From assembly GCF_001039005.1 (NCBI RefSeq), contig NZ_LDWR01000067.1:62001-126000 (forward strand): a DNA stretch of 64,000 nt. Reading direction: 5' to 3'. This DNA is from Burkholderia cepacia. GTDB lineage: Bacteria > Pseudomonadota > Gammaproteobacteria > Burkholderiales > Burkholderiaceae. The position numbers and the translations under genes were made by a program. Below the pieces are notes generated by a model. The model saw only the letters and a list, made by a program, of their open reading frames with translations, was not told where the DNA came from and did no database searches. Below, piece by piece: positions 56,715 through 64,000 of the stretch (its first letter is position 1; the number at the start of each line of letters is the position of its first letter).

Positions 56715-58103
56715 TTACGCGATCCGCTTCGCGAGTTCGACGGCCTTGCCGATGTACGACGCGGGCGTCATCTCGAGCAGGCGATCCTTCGCATCCTGCG
56801 GGATCGCGAGCGTGCCGACGAACTGCTGCAGCGCTTCGCGCGTGATGCCCTTGCCGCGCGTCAGTTCCTTCAGCTGCTCGTACGGGTTCTCGATGCCGTA
56901 GCGGCGCATCACCGTCTGCACCGGCTCGGCGAGCACTTCCCAGCAGTTGTCGAGATCTTCGTTCAGGCGCTGCGGATTCACTTCGAGCTTGTCGAGGCCG
57001 CGGATCAGCGAGTCGTACGCGAGCAGCGAGTAGCCGAGCGCGACACCCATGTTGCGCAGCACCGTCGAGTCGGTCAGGTCGCGCTGCCAGCGCGACACCG
57101 GCAGCTTGTCGGCGAGGTGGCGCAGCGTCGCGTTCGCGAGGCCGAGGTTGCCTTCCGAGTTCTCGAAGTCGATCGGGTTGACCTTGTGCGGCATCGTCGA
57201 CGAGCCGATTTCGCCGGCCTTCGTCTTCTGCTTGAAGTAGCCGACCGAGATGTAGCCCCACACGTCGCGGTCGAGGTCGAGCAGGATCGTGTTCGCGCGT
57301 GCGACCGCGTCGAACAGCTCGGCCATGTAGTCGTGCGGTTCGATCTGGATCGTGTACGGGTTGAACGTGAGCTTCAGGCGGTTTTCGATCACGTCGCGCG
57401 AGAACGCTTCCCAGTCGAATTCCGGATACGCGGACAGGTGCGCGTTGAAGTTGCCGACCGCGCCGTTCATCTTGCCGAGGATCTCGACCTTCTCGATGCG
57501 GACGATCGCACGGGCGAGGCGCGCGGCGACGTTCGCGAGTTCCTTGCCGAGCGTCGTCGGGCTGGCCGGCTGGCCGTGCGTGCGCGACAGCATCGGCTGT
57601 TCGGCGTGCGCGTGTGCGAGCGCGACGAGGCGCTGGTAGACCGTGCGCAGCGCCGGCACGATCACGTGTTCGCGCGCGCCGGCGAGCATCATCCCGTGCG
57701 ACGTGTTGTTGATGTCCTCGGACGTGCACGCGAAGTGAATGAATTCGCTCGCCTTCTCGAGTTCGGCCTGGCCCTTCACCGATTCCTTCAGCCAGTATTC
57801 GACGGCCTTCACGTCGTGGTTCGTCACGCGCTCGATTTCCTTGATGCGTGCGGCGTCGTGCGCGGTGAAGCGCTCGGCGAGCTGCAGCAGGAACTGCTCG
57901 GCGGCGTCGGAGAAGCGCGGGACTTCCGCGAAGCCGGCGCGCGACAGCGCGATCAGCCAGTGCACCTCGACGGTGACGCGGTGGCGCATGAAGGCGGCTT
58001 CGGAGAGCCAGTCGCGCAGCGCTTCGGTCTTGCTGGCGTAGCGGCCGTCGATGGGCGAGAGCGCGGTGAGGGCGAAAAGCGTATCGGGACGAGTGTCGGA
58101 CAT
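56715..58103 (-). CDS. purB: Adenylosuccinate lyase PurB
   Basis: Acts twice in purine synthesis, on SAICAR and adenylosuccinate. The 462-aa protein belongs to the fumarase/aspartase superfamily: SPIDGRYASKTEALRDWLSE near the start, SEDINNTSHGMML with the catalytic His and the signature SSTMPHKVNPIDFENSEGN near residue 295. It is the long (E. coli-like) type. Confidence 0.97.
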   Translation of the reverse strand: MSDTRPDTLFALTALSPIDGRYASKTEALRDWLSEAAFMRHRVTVEVHWLIALSRAGFAEVPRFSDAAEQFLLQLAERFTAHDAARIKEIERVTNHDVKAVEYWLKESVKGQAELEKASEFIHFACTSEDINNTSHGMMLAGAREHVIVPALRTVYQRLVALAHAHAEQPMLSRTHGQPASPTTLGKELANVAARLARAIVRIEKVEILGKMNGAVGNFNAHLSAYPEFDWEAFSRDVIENRLKLTFNPYTIQIEPHDYMAELFDAVARANTILLDLDRDVWGYISVGYFKQKTKAGEIGSSTMPHKVNPIDFENSEGNLGLANATLRHLADKLPVSRWQRDLTDSTVLRNMGVALGYSLLAYDSLIRGLDKLEVNPQRLNEDLDNCWEVLAEPVQTVMRRYGIENPYEQLKELTRGKGITREALQQFVGTLAIPQDAKDRLLEMTPASYIGKAVELAKRIA

Positions 58104-58332
58104 GATCGGGCGGGCCTTGAAGCCGGGGCAGCGAGGGGAGGAGAATCCGGTATTTTACCATCGGCGCGGGACGATCCCGGCCGCGGCCGGCCGGCGGGTG
58201 CCGTCGCGGGCGAACGCCGCGCCGGCGCCCGTCCGCAGCGGGCCGCCGGGCCGCTCGCCACGCCGCCGGCCGGGCCCGGCCGCCGGTAGAATGCAGGCTT
58301 CTACCCGACCGCCGCCCGCCGCGCCCGCCTGC

Positions 58333-59286
58333 ATGGAACTGAAATGGCTCGAAGACTTCGTTTCGCTCGCGGAAACGCGCAGCTTTAGCCGGTCCGCCGA
58401 ACTGCGGCACGTGTCGCAGCCGGCGTTCTCGCGGCGCATCCAGGCGCTCGAGGCATGGCTCGCGACCGAACTGATCGATCGTTCGGTCTATCCGACGCGC
58501 CTCACGCAGGCCGGCCAGATCTTCTACGAGCAGGCGCTGACGATGCTGTCGCAGGCGCACGAGGCCCGGACGCTGTTGCGCGGCCACGTCGGCGCGCCGG
58601 TGCCGACGATCGAGTTCGCGGTGCCGCACACGCTGTCGCTCACGTATTTCCCGCGCTGGCTGCAGCGGATCGAGGCGAAGATGGGTCAGGTCCACACGCG
58701 GCTGCGCGCGCTGAACGTGCACGACGCGGTGCTGTCGCTCGTCGAGGGCGGCTGCGATCTCGTGATGGGCTACCACCACCCGAGCCATCCGGTCGCGCTC
58801 GACCCGGCGCGCTACGACATGCTGGTCCTCGGCAGCGAGCCGATCAGCCCGTTCTCGGCACCCGGCCGCGCGGGCCGGCCGCGTTATACGCTGCCCGGCA
58901 CCGCCGACGCGCGCGTGCCGTACCTGTCGTATACGCCGAACGCGTATCTCGGCCGGATGACGGAAGTCATCGTCGCGAACGCGCCGACCCGGCTGTTCCT
59001 CGATCGCGTCTATGAAACCGACATGGCCGAAGGGCTGAAGGCGATGGCGCTCGCGGGCCACGGTGTCGCGTTCCTGCCGCACAGCGCGGTCGAGGACTCG
59101 GTTGCCGGTGGCCGCCTGATCCGGCTCGACCGGTCGGTGCGCGGCGGCGCGCATCCGTTCACGCTGACGATGGAGATCCGGCTGTACTGCGACAAGCTCG
59201 CGCTGCAGGGCGATGATCCGCGCCAGAAGCTGGTGCGGGCGCTGTGGGACGTCGTGCGCGACGAGCTGCGCGATACCGACGCCTGA
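58333..59286 (+). CDS. LysR-family regulator, HypT/YjiE-like
   Basis: A 317-aa LTTR starting at ATG 58333 (MELKWLEDFVSLAETRSFSR). HTH SFSRSAELRHVSQPAFSRRI (residues 17-36); this helix and the later LSYTPNAYLGRMTEVIVA closely resemble E. coli HypT (YjiE), the hypochlorite-responsive regulator. In HypT, methionine oxidation is central; here the effector domain has few methionines, so HOCl sensing should not be assumed. It lies upstream and co-directional to gdhA, whose control region has long dyads. Confidence 0.88.
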   Translation: MELKWLEDFVSLAETRSFSRSAELRHVSQPAFSRRIQALEAWLATELIDRSVYPTRLTQAGQIFYEQALTMLSQAHEARTLLRGHVGAPVPTIEFAVPHTLSLTYFPRWLQRIEAKMGQVHTRLRALNVHDAVLSLVEGGCDLVMGYHHPSHPVALDPARYDMLVLGSEPISPFSAPGRAGRPRYTLPGTADARVPYLSYTPNAYLGRMTEVIVANAPTRLFLDRVYETDMAEGLKAMALAGHGVAFLPHSAVEDSVAGGRLIRLDRSVRGGAHPFTLTMEIRLYCDKLALQGDDPRQKLVRALWDVVRDELRDTDA

Positions 59287-59374
59287 TTGTGGCCGCCTGA
59301 AGGCGGCGGGCTGACGGCGACCTTGCGGCGCCTGTCGGACGGCTGTCCGGTGGCCGGCCCGCACACGGGCAACA

Positions 59375-59450
59375 CGATTTTTCGCGGACGCGATGCATGA
59401 CCGATCGCGTGCGTTCTTGCGCAAATCGACCGCAGATTTGCGAAAAATCG
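59375..59450. promoter_or_regulatory. Nested inverted repeats upstream of gdhA
   Basis: Outer arms CGATTTTTCGC (59375-59385) and GCGAAAAATCG (59440-59450), perfect over 11 bp at 54 bases separation; inner dyad CGCAAATC-N7-GATTTGCG (59420-59442). Located 100 to 175 bases before the gdhA ATG. Could be looped operator sites or a structured leader. Confidence 0.5.
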
Positions 59451-59549
59451 CGATCATGCAAGAAACGCATAATCGAATAAGCAAACGGCATTGGATAAAA
59501 AAAACGGGTTTTTCGACAATGTGCGCACCTGTTGACCGTTGGAGCATCC

Positions 59550-60836
59550 ATGTCTTCGCAATTGCAGTCCATCCCGTCCTACCTGCACGCCGACGATCTC
59601 GGCCCGTGGGGCAACTACCTTCAGCAAGTCGATCGCGTCGCGCCGTACCTCGGTTCGCTGTCGCGCTGGCTCGAGACGCTGAAGCGTCCGAAGCGCATCC
59701 TGATCGTCGACTGCCCCATCGAGCTCGACAACGGCACCGTCGCGCACTTCGAAGGCTATCGCGTGCAGCACAACGTGTCGCGCGGCCCGGGCAAGGGCGG
59801 CGTGCGCTACCACCAGGACGTGACGCTGTCGGAAGTGATGGCGTTGTCCGCATGGATGTCGGTCAAGAACGCGGCCGTGAACGTGCCGTACGGCGGCGCG
59901 AAGGGCGGTATCCGCGTCGACCCGCGCAAGCTGTCGCGTGGTGAGCTCGAGCGCGTGACGCGCCGCTACACCAGCGAAATCGGCATCATCATCGGCCCGA
60001 ACACCGACATTCCGGCGCCGGACGTCAACACCAACGAACAGGTGATGGCGTGGATGATGGACACCTACTCGATGAACCAGGGCCAGACGTCGACCGGCGT
60101 CGTGACCGGCAAGCCGATCGCGCTCGGCGGTTCGCTCGGCCGCAAGGAAGCAACGGGCCGCGGCGTGTTCGTCGTCGGTTCGGAAGCGGCGAAGAAGAAG
60201 GGCCTCGAAATCGCAGGCGCGCGCATCGCGGTGCAGGGCTTCGGCAACGTCGGCGGCATCGCGGCGAAGCTGTTCCAGGAAGCGGGCGCGAAGGTGATCG
60301 CGGTGCAGGATCACACGGGCACGATCTACCAGCCGGCCGGCCTCGATTCGAACAAGCTGCTCGACCACGTCGCACGCACGGGCGGCGTCGCGGGCTTCGA
60401 AGGCTCGGAACCGATGCCGAACGACGAGTTCTGGACGGTCGAGACGGACATCCTGATCCCGGCGGCACTGGAAAACCAGATCACCGAGAAGAATGCAGCG
60501 AAGATCCGCACGAAGATCATCGTCGAAGGCGCGAACGGCCCGACGACGACGGCGGCGGACGACATCCTGAGCGCAAACGGCGTGCTCGTGATCCCCGACG
60601 TGATCGCGAACGCGGGTGGCGTGACCGTGTCGTACTTCGAGTGGGTGCAGGATTTCTCGAGCTTCTTCTGGACGGAAGACGAGATCAACCACCGTCTCGA
60701 GCGCGTGATGCGCGATGCGTTCGCCGGCGTGTGGGCGGTCGCGGAAGAGCACAAGGTGTCGGTGCGCACGGCGGCGTTCATCGTTGCGTGCAAGCGCATC
60801 CTGATGGCGCGCGAAATGCGCGGCCTCTACCCCTGA
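59550..60836 (+). CDS. gdhA: Glutamate dehydrogenase GdhA
   Basis: Interconverts glutamate and 2-oxoglutarate with ammonia. The 428-aa protein starts at ATG 59550 after GGAG. The catalytic lysine region is VSRGPGKGGVRYHQDV and NVPYGGAKGGI, and the nucleotide loop is VQGFGNVGG near residue 228. The glycine-rich opening PWGNYLQQ and size suggest the hexameric NAD-type catabolic enzyme seen in beta-proteobacteria. It is upstream of the gltIJKL importer. Confidence 0.96.
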   Translation: MSSQLQSIPSYLHADDLGPWGNYLQQVDRVAPYLGSLSRWLETLKRPKRILIVDCPIELDNGTVAHFEGYRVQHNVSRGPGKGGVRYHQDVTLSEVMALSAWMSVKNAAVNVPYGGAKGGIRVDPRKLSRGELERVTRRYTSEIGIIIGPNTDIPAPDVNTNEQVMAWMMDTYSMNQGQTSTGVVTGKPIALGGSLGRKEATGRGVFVVGSEAAKKKGLEIAGARIAVQGFGNVGGIAAKLFQEAGAKVIAVQDHTGTIYQPAGLDSNKLLDHVARTGGVAGFEGSEPMPNDEFWTVETDILIPAALENQITEKNAAKIRTKIIVEGANGPTTTAADDILSANGVLVIPDVIANAGGVTVSYFEWVQDFSSFFWTEDEINHRLERVMRDAFAGVWAVAEEHKVSVRTAAFIVACKRILMAREMRGLYP

Positions 60837-60891
60837 TCGTCGACTTCGATCGATTCATGACGCAATCCATCCGATTGCGGATATGAACCCT

Positions 60892-60923
60892 CGCGGGCGG
60901 TGCCGGATCCGGCACCGCCCGCG
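60892..60923. terminator. Long perfect palindrome after gdhA
   Basis: A perfect 32-base palindrome centred between 60907 and 60908, each arm being CGCGGGCGGTGCCGGA and its complement. It should form a very stable hairpin 56 bases after gdhA. No T-run follows, so it may protect mRNA ends or stop polymerase with Rho. Confidence 0.55.
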
Positions 60924-61055
60924 CGCGCATTCGGGGTGCCCGGAGCCGGGAGGAAGGCTTCGCACGGGGCGATTCGTAGTGCGGTAAACAACCAGTACTT
61001 TCAAAAATATTACTTTGATACACTGGCGCGGGTTTTAGCCAAGGAGATGACCAAA

Positions 61056-61949
61056 ATGAAATACCAAAAGGCTGTCCTGATGATCGCGGCGCTTTGCGCA
61101 TTCGCAAGCGGCGCGCATGCTCAGGAGACGGGCACGCTGAAGAAGATCAAGGACACGGGCGTGATCGCGCTGGGCCACCGCGAATCGTCGATCCCGTTCT
61201 CCTACTACGACCAGAACCAGCAGGTGGTCGGTTATTCACGCGAATTCCAGATGAAGGTGGTCGACGCGGTGAAGAAGAAGCTGAACCTGCCGAACCTGCA
61301 GGCGAAGAACATTCCGGTCACGTCGCAGAACCGCATTCCGCTGGTGCAGAACGGCACGGTCGACATCGAGTGCGGCTCGACGACCAACAACGCCGAGCGT
61401 CAGCAGCAGGCCGCGTTCTCCGACACGATCTTCGTGATCGGCACGCGCCTGATGACGAAGAAGGATTCGGGCGTCAAGGATTTCGCGGACCTGAAGGGCA
61501 AGACGGTCGTGACGACTGCCGGCACGACGTCCGAACGCCTGCTGCGCAAGATGAACAACGAGAAGCAGCTCGGCATGAACATCATCAGCGCGAAGGATCA
61601 CGGCGATTCGTTCAATACGCTGGAATCGGGCCGCGCGGTCGCGTTCATGATGGATGACGCGCTGCTCGCGGGCGAGCGTGCTAAGGCGAAGCAGCCGGGC
61701 GAGTGGGTGATCGTCGGCACGCCGCAATCGGAAGAGGCGTACGGTTGCATGATGCGCAAGGGCGATACCGATTTCAAGAAGGTCGTCGACGACGCGATCT
61801 CGCAAGTCGAGAAGTCGGGCGAAGCCGCGAAGATCTACGCGAAGTGGTTCGAGAACCCGATTCCGCCGAAGGGGCTGAACCTGAACTTCCCGCTGTCCGA
61901 TTCGATGAAGAAGCTGTACGCGAACCCGAACGACAAGGCGCTCGACTGA
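61056..61949 (+). CDS. gltI: Glutamate/aspartate ABC transporter substrate-binding protein GltI
   Basis: Periplasmic receptor, 297 aa. Sec signal peptide ends at SGAHA (residue 22). GLTKIKD-like TLKKIKDTGVIALGHRESSIPFSYYD is the usual opening and NGTVDIECGSTTNNAER the ligand-site block. ATG 61056 is 9 bases after AAGGAG; ATG 61047 is too close to it. An attenuator-like terminator separates it from gltJ. A TACACT box at 61019-61024 may be its -10, in an AT-rich stretch. Confidence 0.95.
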   Translation: MKYQKAVLMIAALCAFASGAHAQETGTLKKIKDTGVIALGHRESSIPFSYYDQNQQVVGYSREFQMKVVDAVKKKLNLPNLQAKNIPVTSQNRIPLVQNGTVDIECGSTTNNAERQQQAAFSDTIFVIGTRLMTKKDSGVKDFADLKGKTVVTTAGTTSERLLRKMNNEKQLGMNIISAKDHGDSFNTLESGRAVAFMMDDALLAGERAKAKQPGEWVIVGTPQSEEAYGCMMRKGDTDFKKVVDDAISQVEKSGEAAKIYAKWFENPIPPKGLNLNFPLSDSMKKLYANPNDKALD

Positions 61950-61982
61950 CCGCACGGCCGTTGATGCAGAAATGACGCTAAT

Positions 61983-62018
61983 GAGACGGAAGAGGCCACG
62001 CTTCTTCCGTCTCTTTTT
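61983..62018 (+). terminator. Intrinsic terminator/attenuator between gltI and gltJ
   Basis: GAGACGGAAGA (61983-61993), nine-base loop, TCTTCCGTCTC (62003-62013), then TTTTT. The 11-bp stem is perfect. It should stop part of the transcripts after gltI so the receptor exceeds the membrane parts. Confidence 0.85.
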
Positions 62019-62033
62019 GCTGGAGTCTTGCCC

Positions 62034-62774
62034 ATGTCTTACCACTGGAACTGGGGCATCTTCCTGAGCCCCGTGTCGACCGGCGAGCCGACGACTTATT
62101 TCGGATGGCTGATGTCCGGCTTCTGGGTGACGATCGAAGTGTCGCTCGCCGCCTGGGTCATCGCGCTGATCGTCGGATCGCTGTTCGGCGTGCTGCGCAC
62201 CGTGCCGAACAAATGGCTCTCCGCGCTCGGCACCTTGTACGTGTCGATCTTCCGGAACATTCCGCTGATCGTGCAGTTCTTCGTCTGGTATCTCGTGATA
62301 CCCGAGCTGCTGCCCGCGTCGATCGGCACCTGGATCAAGCAGTTGCCGCCCGCCACGCAGTTCTTTACCGCGTCGATCATCTGTCTCGGCCTGTTCACGG
62401 GCGCGCGCGTGTGCGAACAGGTGCGCTCGGGCATCAATGCGCTGCCGAAGGGCCAGCGCGCCGCGGGCTTCGCGATGGGCTTCACGCAATGGCAGACGTA
62501 CCGTTACGTGCTGCTGCCCGTTGCGTACCGGATCATCGTGCCGCCGCTCACGTCGGAATTCCTGAACATCTTCAAGAACTCCGCCGTCGCGTCGACGATC
62601 GGCCTGCTCGACCTGTCCGCGCAGGCGCGCCAGCTCGTCGACTACACCGCGCAGACCTATGAGTCGTTCATCGCGGTCACGCTCGCGTACGTGCTGATCA
62701 ACCTGATCGTGATGGCGTTCATGCGCTGGATCGAAGGCCGTACGCGGCTGCCCGGCTATATCGGAGGCAAGTGA
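62034..62774 (+). CDS. gltJ: Glutamate/aspartate ABC transporter permease GltJ
   Basis: Inner-membrane permease of the HisM family, 246 aa, with about five to six hydrophobic segments. SIFRNIPLIVQFFVWYLV and the EAA loop RVCEQVRSGINALPKGQRAA are clear. GGAG lies 8 bases before ATG 62034. It overlaps gltK by one base (TGATG). Confidence 0.94.
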   Translation: MSYHWNWGIFLSPVSTGEPTTYFGWLMSGFWVTIEVSLAAWVIALIVGSLFGVLRTVPNKWLSALGTLYVSIFRNIPLIVQFFVWYLVIPELLPASIGTWIKQLPPATQFFTASIICLGLFTGARVCEQVRSGINALPKGQRAAGFAMGFTQWQTYRYVLLPVAYRIIVPPLTSEFLNIFKNSAVASTIGLLDLSAQARQLVDYTAQTYESFIAVTLAYVLINLIVMAFMRWIEGRTRLPGYIGGK

Positions 62775-63451
62775 TGCATCAGTTCGACTGGAGTAGTATT
62801 CCCGGCGCGCTGCCGACGCTGTGGACGGGTGCGATCGTCACATTGCAGATCACGCTGATCGCGATCGTGATCGGGATCGTCTGGGGCACGCTGCTGGCGC
62901 TGATGCGGCTGTCGGGCGTCAAGCCGCTCGCGTGGTTCGCGCAGGGCTACGTGACGGTGTTCCGCTCGATCCCGCTCGTGATGGTGCTGCTGTGGTTCTT
63001 CCTGATCGTGCCGCAGCTGCTGCAGGGCGTGCTCGGGTTGTCGCCGACGATCGACATTCGCCTCGCGTCGGCGATGGTCGCGTTCTCGCTGTTCGAAGCC
63101 GCGTATTATTCAGAGATCATCCGCGCCGGCATCCAGGCGGTGCCGCGCGGGCAGGCGAATGCCGCGTTCGCGCTCGGCATGAACTACGCGCAGGCGATGC
63201 GCCTCGTGATCCTGCCGCAGGCGTTCCGCGCGATGGTGCCGCTGCTGCTCACGCAGGCGATCGTCCTGTTCCAGGATACGTCGCTCGTGTACGTGATCAG
63301 TCTCGCGGACTTCTTCCGCACGGCCGCCAACGTCGGCGATCGCGACGGCACGACCGTCGAGATGGTCCTGTTCGCCGGCGCATGTTATTTCGTGATTTGC
63401 TCGTTGGCGTCTGCTCTCGTCAAGGGTCTCCAGAAAAAGGTCACACGATGA
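62774..63451 (+). CDS. gltK: Glutamate/aspartate ABC transporter permease GltK
   Basis: Second permease, 225 aa. Membrane segments flank VTVFRSIPLVMVLLWFF and the EAA loop YSEIIRAGIQAVPRGQANAAF. GGAGG is 6 bases before ATG 62774; a GTG three bases upstream is an alternative. It overlaps gltL as ATGA at 63448-63451. Confidence 0.94.
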   Translation: MHQFDWSSIPGALPTLWTGAIVTLQITLIAIVIGIVWGTLLALMRLSGVKPLAWFAQGYVTVFRSIPLVMVLLWFFLIVPQLLQGVLGLSPTIDIRLASAMVAFSLFEAAYYSEIIRAGIQAVPRGQANAAFALGMNYAQAMRLVILPQAFRAMVPLLLTQAIVLFQDTSLVYVISLADFFRTAANVGDRDGTTVEMVLFAGACYFVICSLASALVKGLQKKVTR

Positions 63452-64000
63452 TTTCCATCAAGAACGTTTCGAAGTGGTACGGCCAGTTTCAGGTCCTCAC
63501 CGACTGCACGACCGAGGTCAAGAAGGGCGAAGTGGTCGTCGTGTGCGGCCCGTCAGGTTCCGGCAAATCGACGCTGATCAAGACCGTGAACGGCCTCGAG
63601 CCGTTTCAGCAGGGCGAGATCCTGGTGAACGGCCAGTCGGTCGGCGACAAGAAGACGAACCTGTCGAAGCTGCGCTCGAAGGTCGGGATGGTGTTCCAGC
63701 ATTTCGAGCTGTTCCCGCACCTGTCGATCACCGAGAACCTGACGCTCGCGCAGATCAAGGTGCTCGGCCGCGGCAAGGACGAGGCGAACGAGAAGGGCAT
63801 GAAGCTGCTCGATCGCGTCGGCCTGAAGGCGCATGCGCACAAGTTCCCGGGCCAGCTGTCGGGCGGCCAGCAGCAGCGTGTCGCGATCGCGCGCGCGCTG
63901 TCGATGGACCCGATCGCGATGCTGTTCGACGAACCGACGTCCGCGCTCGATCCCGAGATGATCAACGAAGTGCTCGACGTGATGGTCGAACTCGCGCAGG
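63448..64000 (+). CDS. gltL: Glutamate/aspartate ABC transporter ATP-binding protein GltL, 3' partial
   Basis: Nucleotide-binding subunit, cut off by the right edge after about 184 codons of an expected 241 or so. Walker A GPSGSGKST (near residue 35), signature LSGGQQQRVAIARAL and Walker B AMLFDEPTSALDPE are all inside the window; the switch histidine lies beyond it. Confidence 0.95.
   Translation, partial: MISIKNVSKWYGQFQVLTDCTTEVKKGEVVVVCGPSGSGKSTLIKTVNGLEPFQQGEILVNGQSVGDKKTNLSKLRSKVGMVFQHFELFPHLSITENLTLAQIKVLGRGKDEANEKGMKLLDRVGLKAHAHKFPGQLSGGQQQRVAIARALSMDPIAMLFDEPTSALDPEMINEVLDVMVELAQ

Overview
The window looks like an ordinary, gene-dense stretch of a Burkholderia chromosome, most likely from the Burkholderia cepacia complex or a close relative. 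The evidence is very high GC with extreme GC3, ATGA-type operon overlaps, GC-rich intrinsic terminators, and beta-proteobacterial gene neighbourhoods (leuS-lptE-holA-proA, fur/bamE divergence, gdhA-gltIJKL, hexR/edd-eda). About 57 protein genes were called. Two run off the ends: an RNB-domain exoribonuclease at the left and gltL at the right. I see no rRNA or tRNA genes, insertion sequences, prophage or CRISPR.

Layout. 1-6.2 kb: RNB ribonuclease, aroE, mtgA, then a secreted S10 serine carboxypeptidase lipoprotein and a secreted EF-hand protein. 6.5-15.7 kb: one long sugar operon with an IclR regulator, dgoK, dgoA, an SDR, araFGH, a second SDR and an aldose 1-epimerase. It fits oxidative (De Ley-Doudoroff type) use of D-galactose or a related aldose, but the lactonase and sugar-acid dehydratase are missing. 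15.7-21.1 kb: pyrF; thiL-pgpA-pncC on the minus strand; maeB. 21.2-23.5 kb: a likely small RNA on the minus strand, a barnase-like secreted RNase with barstar, and a secreted hypothetical. 23.5-25.6 kb (minus): speE, a VOC protein, rsmE. 25.9-29.0 kb: tkt and gap. 29.1-34.5 kb: LysR / gluconate-idonate dehydrogenases, and an MFS exporter / LysR pair.

34.5-38.4 kb: a ureide cluster (GntR regulator, DctA-family transporter, allantoicase, ureidoglycolate lyase). 38.6-42.0 kb: fur, bamE, dapB and an ExbB/ExbD pair. 42.2-48.4 kb: leuS, lptE, holA, proA, hemJ. 48.5-54.2 kb: hexR divergent from edd-eda, then gntP-gntK, a complete gluconate-to-Entner-Doudoroff module with readable HexR boxes. 54.3-59.3 kb: a TetR/puuB-like oxidoreductase pair with two operators, purB, and a HypT-like LysR. 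59.5-64.0 kb: gdhA and gltIJKL for glutamate metabolism and uptake.

I did not find an obviously new multi-gene system. The items most worth a second look are the intergenic small-RNA candidate at 21.2-21.35 kb, whose first hairpin displays an anti-Shine-Dalgarno sequence; the extended-barstar/secreted-RNase pair; the paired GntR operators that tie a dicarboxylate-type transporter to ureide breakdown; and several precisely placed operators and attenuators (HexR, TetR, IclR, gltI-gltJ).
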